A stretch of 64,000 nucleotides of DNA from Ectothiorhodospira shaposhnikovii (lineage in GTDB: Bacteria; Pseudomonadota; Gammaproteobacteria; Ectothiorhodospirales; Ectothiorhodospiraceae). The notes beneath the pieces were generated by a model that saw only the letters and a program-made list of their open reading frames with translations, had not been told where the DNA came from and did no database searches. Made by a program: the position numbers and the translations under genes. Within the stretch, counting starts at the first letter, position 1; every line of letters starts with the position of its first letter. The DNA is taken from the NCBI RefSeq assembly GCF_022227765.1, contig NZ_JAJMLZ010000007.1, positions 186,001-250,000 on the forward strand, read 5' to 3'. Below, in pieces: positions 53,007-63,217 of the stretch.

Positions 53007-53774
53007 TTATATCGTGAAAACATCGCCACTGCAGAGCCGCAGCAGCTCCCGCCCGGGAACCCGGGCCTGCAACGCGGCAAACACGCTGTCTTCCTCGCCG
53101 GACTTGAGGTGGGTGATGCCGACCCGGGGAGCATGACGCAGCTTGGTAAGATCCCTCGCCAGCAACGCGGGACAGTAATGTCCCGCCTGCTGGCCCAGGG
53201 CCTGCTCCCGGTCCGGAAAGGCACATTCCACGAACAAAAGATCCAGGGTGTCATGGGCGTTGAGGGCATCCCAGAAACCGTCATTGCTGGTGGTGTCGCC
53301 GCTGAAGGCAAAGGCCGCCCCGTCCCGCTCCACCCGATACCCCACCGCCGGTACCGAATGGGCCACCGGCAGCATGTCGATGCGACGTCCGTCCAGATAA
53401 ATGGGGACAGCGGGTTCCATGGCATGGAACCGCACCACCGGCCGCTCCCGTTCCGGCAGCTCGAAGAAATCCGGCCAGATCTGCCAATTGAAAATGTGAT
53501 CATGGATAATATGCATACAATCCGCACGGGCATGGATCACCAAGGGCCGGGACTGCAGCCGGCTGAACAGGGTGTCCAGCAGCAGCGGAAGACAGGCTAT
53601 ATGATCCAGGTGGGTATGGGTGATCAGCAGATGCCTTATCCTGGCCATGGCTTCCAGGGACAGGTCACCCACTCCGGTGCCGCAGTCGATGAGGATGTCG
53701 TCATCGACCAGGAAGGCGGTGGTACGACGGCCGGCGCCGATGCCGCCGCTGCAACCAAGGACCGTAATCTGCAT
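53007..53774 (-). CDS. MBL-fold metallohydrolase (RNase Z/PDE-like)
   Basis: 255 residues with THTHLDH zinc motif, DCGTGVGDLS, and a second-site SGDTTSND. Related to class II cyclic-nucleotide phosphodiesterases and RNase Z, but the exact substrate is unclear. It shares a bidirectional region with ypjD. Confidence 0.8.
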   Translation of the reverse strand: MQITVLGCSGGIGAGRRTTAFLVDDDILIDCGTGVGDLSLEAMARIRHLLITHTHLDHIACLPLLLDTLFSRLQSRPLVIHARADCMHIIHDHIFNWQIWPDFFELPERERPVVRFHAMEPAVPIYLDGRRIDMLPVAHSVPAVGYRVERDGAAFAFSGDTTSNDGFWDALNAHDTLDLLFVECAFPDREQALGQQAGHYCPALLARDLTKLRHAPRVGITHLKSGEEDSVFAALQARVPGRELLRLCSGDVFTI

Positions 53775-53919
53775 GCTCCTTGCGCACCTTGCTGGACCAG
53801 AATATTGAGCTTGATCCTAACACGCTGTCCGCCGGGACCGATATCATGTTCGATCCCTTCTCCGGGAAGGGAATTTATGCAATGATTCTCAATTGAAATC
53901 TAAGGTTTGGTGCTCATAA
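53775..53919. promoter_or_regulatory. divergent promoter region of the MBL hydrolase and ypjD
   Basis: AT-richer 145 bp. AATGATTCTCAATTG (53881-53895) partly resembles a Fur box (about 10 of 15), too weak for a firm call. No clear promoter was picked. Confidence 0.25.
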
Positions 53920-54738
53920 ATGCTCGTAGCCGCCATCGGATTCATCACCACCGTGCTCTACTTCACAGGGGGCGCTCTGCTCATGCAGCGGTTGCGCAAG
54001 GGCTCCGGCGGCGCCGCGCCGCCCGCCCGGGGCAAGATGCTACTGTTCTCCGTCTGGGGAGGGGCGGTTGCCCTGCACGCCCTGCTGCTCTACCTCCACG
54101 TCTTCAGTGCCAACGGCACCGGCATGGGGGTCTTCAGCGTGGTCTCCATGGTGGCCTGGCTCATCGCCTTCTTCCTGCTGGTGGCCTCCATCCGTTACCC
54201 CATCCATATCCTCGGCATCCTCCTGCTTCCCTTCGCCGGGGTTACAGTATCCCTGGAGCTGGCCCTGGCGGGAGACCTTCACACCACCACCGCGGTCGAC
54301 CCCAGCCTGCGCGCCCACATGCTGCTGGCCATGATCGCCTTCAGCCTGCTGACCATCGCCGCCATCCAGGCCGCGCTGCTGGCCTTGCAGAACTACAGCC
54401 TGCACAACCACCGCCCCGGCGGACTGATTCGCGCCCTGCCGCCGCTGTCCACCATGGACTCCATGCTGTTCCACGTCATCGGCTGGGGCTTCATCTTCCT
54501 GACCGCGGCCCTGGTGACCGGCCTTTTCGTGCTGGAAGACCTGTTCGCCCAGCACCTGGCCCACAAGGTGGTGTTCGCCATCATCGCCTGGATGATCTTC
54601 GCCACCCTGTTGATCGGCCGCTTCCGCTTCGGCTGGCGGGGCCGGCTGGCCGCCCGCTGGACCCTGATCGGATTTGCCCTTCTGTTTGTGGCTTACGTGG
54701 GCAGTAAGATGGTCCTGGAAATGATCCTGGGCGTCTGA
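53920..54738 (+). CDS. ypjD: inner-membrane CcsA/YpjD-type cytochrome c assembly-like protein
   Basis: 272 residues with eight or so membrane segments, typical of E. coli YpjD (CcsA/CcmF core fold). The conserved His in HMLLAMIAFSLLTIAA and FHVIGWGFIFLTAALVTGLF are present. The role of YpjD is not settled; in some species it is linked to magnesium protein CorB, which is the next gene here. Confidence 0.9.
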   Translation: MLVAAIGFITTVLYFTGGALLMQRLRKGSGGAAPPARGKMLLFSVWGGAVALHALLLYLHVFSANGTGMGVFSVVSMVAWLIAFFLLVASIRYPIHILGILLLPFAGVTVSLELALAGDLHTTTAVDPSLRAHMLLAMIAFSLLTIAAIQAALLALQNYSLHNHRPGGLIRALPPLSTMDSMLFHVIGWGFIFLTAALVTGLFVLEDLFAQHLAHKVVFAIIAWMIFATLLIGRFRFGWRGRLAARWTLIGFALLFVAYVGSKMVLEMILGV

Positions 54739-54757
54739 CGGCAAATCGCGCCGGATG

Positions 54758-54795
54758 GCGGGACGGGGCCGGCTTCCACGACGGCCCCGTCCCGC
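54758..54795 (+). terminator. 14-bp hairpin after ypjD
   Basis: GCGGGACGGGGCCG and CGGCCCCGTCCCGC pair perfectly around 10 bases. No T tract follows, so it may not be an intrinsic terminator. Confidence 0.4.
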
Positions 54796-54879
54796 ATTGC
54801 GGCACGCCCCTTGACAGAGACATGATCCGGCCCGTGTAATTCCACGGGTGTTCAACCGCCCCGTGGTACCGGACCCACC

Positions 54880-56160
54880 TTGGAACAAATACCCCTGAGT
54901 GTACTGGCGGCATTGCTGGTCACACTGTTTTTCTGCTCCGCCTTCTTCTCCGGCTCCGAAACTGCGCTGATGGCGCTCAACCGCTACCGCATGCGCCACC
55001 TGGCCCAGGCCGGGCATGGGGGCGCCGGTCGGGCCCAGCGGCTGCTGGACAAGCCGGACCGGTTGATCGGCCTGATCCTGCTGGGCAACAACTTCGTCAA
55101 CATCATCATCACCCAGCTGGCCACCTATATCGGCTTCCGGCTCTACGGGGATGCGGGCATCGCCATCGCCACCGGCCTGCTGACCCTGGCCCTGCTGGTC
55201 TTCGCCGAGGTGGCTCCCAAGACCCTGGCGGCCCTGCACTCGGAGAAGGTGGCCTACCCGGCCGCCTACGTCTACACCCCCCTCATGGTCGTCGCGTACC
55301 CCCTGGTGTGGACGGTCAACCTCCTCTCCAACACCGTCCTGCGGCTGCTGGGCGTGCGCGCCCAGGCCCGCGCCCAGCACGCCCTCTCCAGCGAAGAACT
55401 GCGGGTGGCCGTGAACGAGGCCGGCGCCCTGATCCCGGCCCGCCATCAGCGCATGCTGGTCAACCTGCTGGATCTGGAAAAGGCCACCGTGGAAGACATC
55501 ATGGTGCCCCGCAACGAGATCGTGGGTATCGACCTGGAAGATGACTGGGATGAAATCACCCAACAGCTCATTCACAGCCAGTACACCCGACTGCCGGTGT
55601 TCGAGGGCAACGTGGACAACATCCTGGGCTTCATTCACCTTCGCCGAGTCCTGCCCATGGTCTACCGCAACGAACTGACTCCGGGACAGCTACGCGAATC
55701 CCTGCGTGACCCCTACTTCATTCCCGAAGGGACCAACCTCAATCGCCAGCTCCTCAACTTCCAGCGGGAGAAGCGGCGCATCGGCCTGGTGGTGGATGAA
55801 TACGGCGACATTCAGGGGCTGGTCACCCTGGAGGACCTGCTGGAAGAGGTGGTGGGCGAGTTCACCTCGGACCCGGGCGCCATCACCCCGGAAATCCTCC
55901 CCCAGGCCGACGGCAGCTATCTGGTGGATGCCACCATCCATCTGCGCGAACTCAACCGACTGCTGGGCTCCCACTTCCCCCTGGATGGCCCCCGCACCCT
56001 CAACGGACTGTTGCTGGAACATCTGGAAACCATTCCCGATGCCAATATCAGCGTGCTCATGCAGGGGTATCCCATGGAAATCGTGCAGGTAAAAAACAAC
56101 GCCATCCGCACCGTGCGCATCAGTCCGCGCCTGCCGCCGCGCCCGACGGCACAGGAGTGA
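54880..56160 (+). CDS. corB: CNNM/CorB-type magnesium transporter
   Basis: 426 residues: four-helix DUF21 membrane domain (FFCSAFFSGSETALMALNRYR), paired CBS domains (about 200-320) and a CorC_HlyC C-terminal domain. The start is TTG at 54880, giving MEQIPLSVLAALLV in line with E. coli CorB; no ATG fits. ypjD-corB linkage is conserved in gammaproteobacteria. Confidence 0.9.
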   Translation: MEQIPLSVLAALLVTLFFCSAFFSGSETALMALNRYRMRHLAQAGHGGAGRAQRLLDKPDRLIGLILLGNNFVNIIITQLATYIGFRLYGDAGIAIATGLLTLALLVFAEVAPKTLAALHSEKVAYPAAYVYTPLMVVAYPLVWTVNLLSNTVLRLLGVRAQARAQHALSSEELRVAVNEAGALIPARHQRMLVNLLDLEKATVEDIMVPRNEIVGIDLEDDWDEITQQLIHSQYTRLPVFEGNVDNILGFIHLRRVLPMVYRNELTPGQLRESLRDPYFIPEGTNLNRQLLNFQREKRRIGLVVDEYGDIQGLVTLEDLLEEVVGEFTSDPGAITPEILPQADGSYLVDATIHLRELNRLLGSHFPLDGPRTLNGLLLEHLETIPDANISVLMQGYPMEIVQVKNNAIRTVRISPRLPPRPTAQE

Positions 56161-56167
56161 GCGCGTC

Positions 56168-57526
56168 GTGGCCAAGCCAAAGACCCAGTACCAGTGCACC
56201 GCCTGTGGCGCATTGACCCCGAAGTGGAGCGGCCAGTGCCCGGACTGCGGCGCATGGAACGCCATGGAGACGGTGATCTCGGCGCCCGCCGCGCCCACCA
56301 CCGGCCGCTTTGCCGGATATGCCGGCGCCGCCGCTCCCCAGGTGCGCCGCCTGGGCGATGTCGGCGGCGGCGAGCAGGCCCGCACCAGCACCGGCATTTC
56401 CGAACTGGACCGGGTTCTGGGCGGTGGGCTGGTACAGGGGTCGGTGGTACTGATCGGCGGCGACCCGGGTATCGGCAAGTCCACCCTGCTGCTGCAGACC
56501 CTGGCCACCCTGCCGGAGCTGCACAGCCTGTATGTCACCGGCGAGGAATCCCCGGAACAGGTCTCCCTGCGGGGGCGCCGCCTGGGCCTGCCCTGCGACG
56601 ACCTGCGCCTGCTCACCGAAACCTGTGTCGAACGGATCACCGCCCACGCTGAACGGGAACGGCCTCAGGTGATGGTGGTGGATTCCATCCAGACCATCTA
56701 CTCCGAACAGCTGCAGTCCGCCCCCGGCTCGGTGGCCCAGGTACGGGAAAGTGCCGCCGTCCTGGTGCGCTACGCCAAACAGACGGGGACTGCCCTGTTC
56801 ATCGTCGGCCATGTCACCAAGGAAGGTCAGATCGCCGGTCCTCGAGTGCTGGAGCACATGGTGGATACCGTTCTCTATTTCGAGGGGGACCCCGGGGGAC
56901 GCTACCGGGTCCTGCGAGCGGTCAAGAACCGCTTCGGCGCGGTCAACGAACTGGGCGTGTTCGCCATGTTGGAAACCGGCCTCAAGCCGGTCACCAATCC
57001 CTCGGCCATCTTCTTGTCCCGCCACGAAGCCCCCGTTTCCGGCAGCGTCATCATGGTCACCCGCGAGGGAACCCGGCCGCTGATGGTGGAGGTGCAGGCC
57101 CTGGTGGCCGAAAGCCATGCCCCGCAGCCGCGCCGCATCACCGTGGGACTGGAACAGAACCGGCTCACCATGCTGCTGGCGGTACTCCACCGCCATGGCG
57201 GCCTGGCCCTGTATGACCAGGATGTCTTCGTCAACGTGGTGGGCGGGGTCCGGGTCACCGAGACGGCAGCGGACCTGCCCATGCTGCTGGCGGCCCTGTC
57301 CAGCTTCCGCGACCGCCCCCTGCCCCATGAACTGGTGAGCTTCGGCGAGGTGGGTCTGGCTGGAGAGATCCGTCCCGTGCCCAACGGCGAGGAACGCCTG
57401 CGGGAAGCCGTCAAGCATGGCTTCACCCGTGCCATCGTGCCCGCCGGTAACGCCCCCAGAAAGCCCATCGACGGCATGGAGGTGATGGCGGCCAAGCGCC
57501 TGAGCGACATTCTGGAGTGGATCTGA
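56168..57526 (+). CDS. radA: DNA repair protein RadA
   Basis: 452 residues from GTG 56168. N-terminal zinc finger (CTACGALTPKWSGQCPDC), RecA-like ATPase with GDPGIGKST, the RadA-specific KNRFG motif, and a C-terminal Lon-protease-like domain without catalytic Ser. It processes recombination intermediates. Starts 7 bp after corB. Confidence 0.97.
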   Translation: MAKPKTQYQCTACGALTPKWSGQCPDCGAWNAMETVISAPAAPTTGRFAGYAGAAAPQVRRLGDVGGGEQARTSTGISELDRVLGGGLVQGSVVLIGGDPGIGKSTLLLQTLATLPELHSLYVTGEESPEQVSLRGRRLGLPCDDLRLLTETCVERITAHAERERPQVMVVDSIQTIYSEQLQSAPGSVAQVRESAAVLVRYAKQTGTALFIVGHVTKEGQIAGPRVLEHMVDTVLYFEGDPGGRYRVLRAVKNRFGAVNELGVFAMLETGLKPVTNPSAIFLSRHEAPVSGSVIMVTREGTRPLMVEVQALVAESHAPQPRRITVGLEQNRLTMLLAVLHRHGGLALYDQDVFVNVVGGVRVTETAADLPMLLAALSSFRDRPLPHELVSFGEVGLAGEIRPVPNGEERLREAVKHGFTRAIVPAGNAPRKPIDGMEVMAAKRLSDILEWI

Positions 57527-57640
57527 CCCGATCCAGGACAGGCAAACTCGCCGTTGGGCTTTCCCGTCCCGCCGGATTCCTATAAGTTAGCAGCCTTTCA
57601 GGTACATCTCAGGTACATCCCCGATCAAGGACCAGGAGTG

Positions 57641-57907
57641 ATGGTGAAGAAAACGCCCCCGGCCGCCGAGCCCGCCACCTTCGAGCAGGACCTGGAGGCA
57701 CTGGAGGCGCTGGTCACCCGCATGGAGCAGGGAGAACTGAGCCTGGAGGCCTCGCTCAAGGAATTCGAGCGCGGCATCGCCCTCACCCGCCGATGCCAGC
57801 AGGCCCTGACCCAGGCTGAACAGAAGGTCCGCCAACTCACCGAAAGCGGCACCGACATCGACTTTGACACGTCGGACCACGGCACCGACGAGGAAGGAGA
57901 ACGCTGA
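57641..57907 (+). CDS. xseB: exodeoxyribonuclease VII small subunit
   Basis: 88 residues with an acidic helical body ([20 protein letters not shown]) typical of XseB. Start ATG 57641 with GGAG very close; GTG 57644 is possible. Directly upstream of ispA, as in E. coli. Confidence 0.93.
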   Translation: MVKKTPPAAEPATFEQDLEALEALVTRMEQGELSLEASLKEFERGIALTRRCQQALTQAEQKVRQLTESGTDIDFDTSDHGTDEEGER

Positions 57908-58792
57908 GTGGAGTCCCGCATTTCCGAACTGCAGCAACGGTTTGAGAACGCCCTGGCCGGCTGGCTGCCGGGGGAAAACATCCTGCCGGCGCGCCTGCAC
58001 GAAGCCATGCGCTACTCGGCCCTCAACGGCGGCAAGCGGATTCGTCCCGTCCTGACCTATGCCACCGGCATGGCCCTGGGCGTCCCGCTGGAACGCCTGG
58101 ATGGTCCCGCCTGCGCGGTCGAGTTGATCCATGTCTACTCCCTCATCCACGACGATCTACCGGCCATGGATGATGACGACCTGCGCCGCGGCAAGCCCAC
58201 CTGCCACAAGGCCTATGACGAGGCCACCGCCATCCTGGCCGGTGACGCCATGCAGGCCCTGGCCTTCCAGATCCTGGCCTGCGACCCGGCCATGGTGGAC
58301 GACTCCCGGGCCCGACTGCGCATGATCGAACACCTGGCCCGGGCATCCGGCTCCCGGGGCATGGTGGGCGGACAGGCCATCGACCTGAGCTTCGAGGGCC
58401 AGACACCGGACATCGCCCAGCTGGAAAACATGCATATCCACAAGACCGGCGCCCTGATCCGGGCCGCCGTGATGCTGGGCTTCAACAGCTGCCCGGATGT
58501 GGACGAACCGCTGGCGGCCAGACTGGACTGCTTCGCCAAGTCCATCGGACTGGCCTTCCAGATCCGTGACGACATCCTTGATGTCGAGGGCGATACCCAA
58601 ACCCTGGGCAAGACCCAGGGCGCGGACCAGGCCCTGGGCAAGGCCACCTACCCGGCCATTATCGGCCTGGAGGCCTCCAAGCAGCAAGCCCGGGAACTGG
58701 TGGATCGCGCCCTGGACAGTCTCAAGGAGCTGGACGAAGGCGCCGACCTGCTGCGCTGGATCGCCCGCTACATCATCGAACGCATCCATTGA
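57908..58792 (+). CDS. ispA: geranyl/farnesyl diphosphate synthase
   Basis: 294 residues, GTG start. First Asp-rich motif [10 protein letters not shown] and second DDILD condense IPP with DMAPP/GPP to FPP. Abuts xseB and precedes dxs: the conserved isoprenoid block. Confidence 0.97.
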   Translation: MESRISELQQRFENALAGWLPGENILPARLHEAMRYSALNGGKRIRPVLTYATGMALGVPLERLDGPACAVELIHVYSLIHDDLPAMDDDDLRRGKPTCHKAYDEATAILAGDAMQALAFQILACDPAMVDDSRARLRMIEHLARASGSRGMVGGQAIDLSFEGQTPDIAQLENMHIHKTGALIRAAVMLGFNSCPDVDEPLAARLDCFAKSIGLAFQIRDDILDVEGDTQTLGKTQGADQALGKATYPAIIGLEASKQQARELVDRALDSLKELDEGADLLRWIARYIIERIH

Positions 58793-58883
58793 GCCGCCGC
58801 CGCGGCACCCGGCCCATGCAGGTTTCGGCTTGCGCGGCCGGGCGCCCCTCCGGATAATGCACTTTTCGCCGAACGACAGTGAA

Positions 58884-60740
58884 ATGACACACACCGTTTC
58901 GTACCCCCTGCTGTCTCGCATCCAGTCACCGGAAGACGTGCGCAAGTGCTCTCTCAATGAGCTCCCCGTACTGGCGGACGAGTTGCGCGGCTTCCTACTG
59001 GAATCGGTTTCCCGCACCGGCGGTCATCTGGCGGCCAACCTGGGCACCGTGGAACTGACCATCGCCCTGCACTACACCTTCGCCACCCCGGAAGATCGCC
59101 TGGTCTGGGACGTGGGCCATCAGAGCTACACCCACAAGATCCTCAGCGGTCGCCGGGATACCATGCATACCCTGCGCAAGAAGGGCGGCCTGGCCGGTTT
59201 CCCCAAGCGGGACGAGAGCCCCTATGACGCCTTTGGCGTCGGTCACTCCAGCACCTCTATCGGCGCGGCCCTGGGCATGGCCCTGGCGGCCCGGCAGAAA
59301 GGGGAAAAACGCAAGTCCATCGCCATCATCGGCGACGGCGCCATGACCGCCGGCATGGCCTTCGAGGCCCTCAATCACGCCGGCGACGAGAAGGCCGACC
59401 TGCTGGTCATCCTCAACGACAACAACATGTCCATTTCGCCCAACGTGGGCGCGATGAACCGCTACCTGGCCCGCCTGCTGTCCGGCCCCATCTACTCCAC
59501 CATGCGGGAAGGCAGCAAGAAGGTCCTGGAGCACATGCCCCCCATGCGCGAGTTCATGCGGCGCGCCGAGGAGCACGTCAAGGGCATGATCATTCCGGGC
59601 ACCCTGTTCGAGGAACTGGGCCTGAACTACTACGGCCCCGTCGACGGCCATGACGTGGTCGGACTGGTCAAGATGCTGCGCAACCTGCAGGCCATGGACG
59701 GACCGCTGCTGCTCCATGTAGTCACCCACAAGGGCCGCGGCTACGCCCCGGCGGAGGAAGACCCCTGCACCTACCATGGCGTGGGCAGCTTCGATCCGGA
59801 ACAGGGTATCCAGAACGGCAAGAGCGGCGGCACCCCCACCTATACCCAGGTGTTCGGCGACTGGCTGTGCGACCAGGCCGCCGCCGACGAGCGCATGGTG
59901 GCCATCACGCCGGCCATGTGCGAGGGCTCCGGCATGCGGGCCTTTGCCTGCAAGTATCCGGAGCGTTACCACGATGTGGGCATTGCCGAACAGCACGCCC
60001 TCACCCTGGCGGCCGGCATGGCCTGCGAAGGCTTGAAGCCGGTGGTGGCCATTTACTCCACCTTCCTGCAGCGCGCCTATGACCAGCTGATCCACGACGT
60101 GGTGCTGCAGGATCTGCCGGTGCTGCTGGCCATTGATCGTGCCGGCGTGGTGGGTCCCGACGGCCCCACCCATGCGGGCAGCTTCGACCTGTCCTTCCTG
60201 CGCTGCATCCCCGGCATGGTCATCATGACCCCCGCCGACGAAAACGAATGCCGCCGCATGCTGTCCACCGGCTATCTGCTGGATCAGCCGGCAGCGGTGC
60301 GTTACCCCCGCAGCAAGGGCACCGGCGTGACCATCGACGAAGGCCTGCTGCCCCTGCCCGTGGGCGAGGCCGACATCCGCCGCAAGGGCAAGGGCGTGGC
60401 CATCCTGGCCTTCGGCACCCTGCTCACCCAGGCCCTGGAAGTGGCCGACACCCTGGATGCGACCGTGATCAACATGCGTTTTGTCCGCCCCCTGGACGAA
60501 ACCCGGGTGCTGGAAGTCGCTCGTACCCATGACCTCATCGTCACCATCGAGGACAATGTGGTCGCCGGCGGGGCCGGTAGCGCCGTGGCCGAGTGCCTGG
60601 CACGCCATGACGTGACCGCCCGCCTGCTCCACCTGGGCCTCCCCGACCGTTTCCAGAGCCACGGCACCCGCGAGGAACTCCTCGCCGATGCGGGACTGGA
60701 CACGGCCGGCATCGAGGCCGCCATCAAGGCTCGCCTGTGA
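58884..60740 (+). CDS. dxs: 1-deoxy-D-xylulose-5-phosphate synthase
   Basis: 618 residues from [14 protein letters not shown]. Thiamine diphosphate motif [18 protein letters not shown], catalytic His in WDVGHQSY, and the pyrimidine-domain [13 protein letters not shown]. First enzyme of the MEP pathway. Confidence 0.97.
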   Translation: MTHTVSYPLLSRIQSPEDVRKCSLNELPVLADELRGFLLESVSRTGGHLAANLGTVELTIALHYTFATPEDRLVWDVGHQSYTHKILSGRRDTMHTLRKKGGLAGFPKRDESPYDAFGVGHSSTSIGAALGMALAARQKGEKRKSIAIIGDGAMTAGMAFEALNHAGDEKADLLVILNDNNMSISPNVGAMNRYLARLLSGPIYSTMREGSKKVLEHMPPMREFMRRAEEHVKGMIIPGTLFEELGLNYYGPVDGHDVVGLVKMLRNLQAMDGPLLLHVVTHKGRGYAPAEEDPCTYHGVGSFDPEQGIQNGKSGGTPTYTQVFGDWLCDQAAADERMVAITPAMCEGSGMRAFACKYPERYHDVGIAEQHALTLAAGMACEGLKPVVAIYSTFLQRAYDQLIHDVVLQDLPVLLAIDRAGVVGPDGPTHAGSFDLSFLRCIPGMVIMTPADENECRRMLSTGYLLDQPAAVRYPRSKGTGVTIDEGLLPLPVGEADIRRKGKGVAILAFGTLLTQALEVADTLDATVINMRFVRPLDETRVLEVARTHDLIVTIEDNVVAGGAGSAVAECLARHDVTARLLHLGLPDRFQSHGTREELLADAGLDTAGIEAAIKARL

Positions 60741-60807
60741 TCAGCAGGCTTGTGCCGCTCATGACAGTCGCGTAATATCCGACAAAACTGGTAAACAATA
60801 GCCCGCC

Positions 60808-61185
60808 GTGCCCAAATACACCCTCAAGGTGCTGACCGATTTCGCGTCGGCACATACGCTCCGTGATTACCCGGGGAACTGTTCCCGCCTGCATGGTCAT
60901 AACTGGAAGGTCGAAGCCGAAGTGGAGGCCACGGTGCTGGATTCCCTGGGCATGGCCGTGGACTTCAAGACCATCAAGTCGCTGGCGAGAGAAATCGCCG
61001 GCGAGCTGGATCACACCTATCTCAACGATCTGGCACCCTTCCGGGACGTGAACCCCACGGCCGAGAACATCGCGGCCTGGTTCTTCCGGGAGATGGCTGC
61101 CCGCCTGAACGCACCGGGCGTCCGGGTCAGCGCCATCACCCTGTGGGAGACCGAGCGGGCCTGTGTCCGCTATACGGAAGAGTAG
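60808..61185 (+). CDS. queD: 6-carboxytetrahydropterin synthase
   Basis: 125 residues, GTG start. Catalytic Cys and zinc His in CSRLHGHNW; DHTYLND and PTAENIAAWFF follow. Converts dihydroneopterin triphosphate to carboxytetrahydropterin for queuosine. Lies 15 bp before folE2, which supplies its substrate. Confidence 0.93.
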   Translation: MPKYTLKVLTDFASAHTLRDYPGNCSRLHGHNWKVEAEVEATVLDSLGMAVDFKTIKSLAREIAGELDHTYLNDLAPFRDVNPTAENIAAWFFREMAARLNAPGVRVSAITLWETERACVRYTEE

Positions 61186-61200
61186 CCAAAGGACACCGTC

Positions 61201-62016
61201 ATGAGCACAACCGTCTCCCCGGCCCGCGCCTCGGCCATTCCCGATGTGCAGTCCAGCGCCGATACCCGGCGCATCCCCATCAACAAGGTGGGCATCAAGG
61301 ACATCCGCCATCCGGTACGGGTGCGGGATCGCACCGGCAAGGACCAGCACACGGTGGCCTCCTTCAACATGTACGTGAACCTGCCCCAGGACTTCAAGGG
61401 CACCCACATGTCCCGCTTCGTGGAGATCCTCAACACCCACGAATACGAGATCACCGTGGACTCGTTCAAGACCATGCTGCACGAGATGGCGGAGCGCCTG
61501 GAAGCCGCCACCGGGCACATTGAGATGCGCTTCCCCTTCTTCGTCAACAAGGCGGCGCCGGTATCCGGCGTGCAGAGCCTGATGGACTACGAAGTCACCT
61601 TCATCGGCGAGATCAGTGACGGCAGACCGAGCATGAACATTCAGGTGGTGGTGCCGGTCACCAGCCTCTGCCCCTGCTCCAAGGGCATCTCCGAGTACGG
61701 CGCCCACAATCAGCGTTCCCACGTCACCGTCAATGCCCGGGTGGAACAGTTCGTCTGGGTGGAGGAACTCATTGATCTGGTGGAATCCCAGGCCTCCTGC
61801 GAGCTCTACGGCCTGCTCAAGCGGCCGGACGAGAAATACGTGACGGAGCGGGCCTACGACAATCCCAAGTTCGTGGAAGACCTGGTTCGCGACATCGCCA
61901 TCCGCCTGAACGGGGATGCACGGATCAGTGCCTATTCCGTGTCCTCGGAGAACTTCGAGTCCATTCACAACCATTCCGCCTATGCCCTGATCGAGAAGGA
62001 CAAGACGGCAGGTTGA
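61201..62016 (+). CDS. folE2: GTP cyclohydrolase FolE2 (type IB)
   Basis: 271 residues. The metal-binding LCPCSK loop with Cys, plus [11 protein letters not shown], are family hallmarks. Produces dihydroneopterin triphosphate for folate and queuosine. FolE2 can work with metals other than zinc and is often Zur-regulated; no Zur site was seen, and pairing with queD suggests constitutive use. Confidence 0.95.
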   Translation: MSTTVSPARASAIPDVQSSADTRRIPINKVGIKDIRHPVRVRDRTGKDQHTVASFNMYVNLPQDFKGTHMSRFVEILNTHEYEITVDSFKTMLHEMAERLEAATGHIEMRFPFFVNKAAPVSGVQSLMDYEVTFIGEISDGRPSMNIQVVVPVTSLCPCSKGISEYGAHNQRSHVTVNARVEQFVWVEELIDLVESQASCELYGLLKRPDEKYVTERAYDNPKFVEDLVRDIAIRLNGDARISAYSVSSENFESIHNHSAYALIEKDKTAG

Positions 62017-62027
62017 CGCCAGGGAAC

Positions 62028-62052
62028 CGGGCAGGGCGCCATGCCCTGCCCG
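62028..62052. terminator. hairpin between folE2 and bamC
   Basis: CGGGCAGGGC and GCCCTGCCCG make a perfect 10-bp stem with a 5-base loop between convergent genes. No T tract. Confidence 0.5.
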
Positions 62053-62068
62053 CGTGAAGGGAATGACC

Positions 62069-63217
62069 CTATCCCTGATTGCCGCCGGGATTGAGTTCCT
62101 GCTCGATCCGCTCCAGTACCGCGGCGGCCTCGCCGCCTGACAGCGCTTCCCCGGCCTGGGAGCGGGGAATCACCTGCACCCAATCCCCTGCCTGCCGCAG
62201 ATGAATCTGGTACTGGGTATCGGGTCGCAGCCTGGCACCCTCACCGGTACTGAACAGGCGACTGAAGAAGCCGCCCCGGCGCTCGTGGGCCTCGGGCCGG
62301 AAGGTCACGTAATACACCCCTTCACTGCGGTCCTGGTCGTCCACCAGCAGAGCGGCCCGATCCAGCAACACCCCCATGCGGCGCCAAAGTCCGGTGAACT
62401 CACCCCGAACCTCCAGGGCGGTTTCACCATTCGCCTCGCTCAGGCGCAGCCCCGGGGTGAGATCGGGGGCCTGCCCCAGGGCTTGGGCGGCCTGCTCGGG
62501 CTCCAGACCCAGATGCACCATCAGGCGCACCAGCATCTCGGCCTCGGCTTCCGGATCGGAGGGACGCATGCGCCAGCGGACAATATCCTCCCGCTCGGCC
62601 ACTTCCTCGACACTGCGATGGCTGACAAAGACGGCCGTGCCGGAGTCCCCCTGGGGCTCCAGCCGCACACGATACTGGTCCCGGGTACTGGCATCGTAGA
62701 AATCGCCGAACAGCCTGCCCAGCAAACCTCGGATACCGCCCTCCATGGGCACCTGGGCACGGGCCTGGAACCACTCGGTTTCCAGAATGCCCAACGCCGG
62801 CTCTTCCCGGTTCAGGGGCAGCGACTGGGCCTGGAAGAAGGCCCTCAGCTGGGGCCAGAGATCCGCCGGCGGCGTATCCTCCACCTCCAGCCAGCGCACA
62901 TTGCCTTCGCGACGAAGCTGCAGCGTGCTCGCATCCACCAGGACCGGCACCCGGGCCTGGGTGCCGGAAGAGATCTCTCCCGGCACTGCCCGGCGATCCT
63001 CCAGGGCGCTGGCCCTGGCCGTGGTCTGCTCGGGGATGCGGAAACTCGGGTCCACGTTCGGGGCCACCAGGTCGGGGGGGACTTCCAGGGCCCGGGTTTC
63101 GCGACTGTCGGCGTGACCATCACGGGAGCCGAGGCTCCCGCAGGCGGTCAGCACCATGACGGCAGTCAGGCCCGGCAGCAGTATCCAGGCCCTGGCCATA
63201 TTGAGAGATGTCTTCAT
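62069..63217 (-). CDS. bamC: outer membrane assembly lipoprotein BamC
   Basis: 382 residues with lipobox VLTAC. An unstructured acidic N-terminal stretch (EVPPDLV...FRIPEQ) and two helix-grip domains follow, as in BamC/NlpB. Overlaps the dapA stop by ATGA, as in E. coli (dapA-bamC). Confidence 0.92.
   Translation of the reverse strand: MKTSLNMARAWILLPGLTAVMVLTACGSLGSRDGHADSRETRALEVPPDLVAPNVDPSFRIPEQTTARASALEDRRAVPGEISSGTQARVPVLVDASTLQLRREGNVRWLEVEDTPPADLWPQLRAFFQAQSLPLNREEPALGILETEWFQARAQVPMEGGIRGLLGRLFGDFYDASTRDQYRVRLEPQGDSGTAVFVSHRSVEEVAEREDIVRWRMRPSDPEAEAEMLVRLMVHLGLEPEQAAQALGQAPDLTPGLRLSEANGETALEVRGEFTGLWRRMGVLLDRAALLVDDQDRSEGVYYVTFRPEAHERRGGFFSRLFSTGEGARLRPDTQYQIHLRQAGDWVQVIPRSQAGEALSGGEAAAVLERIEQELNPGGNQG

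Noticed and set aside
53881-53895. Fur box upstream of ypjD
   Set aside because: Only about 10 of 15 positions match and no iron-related gene is adjacent.
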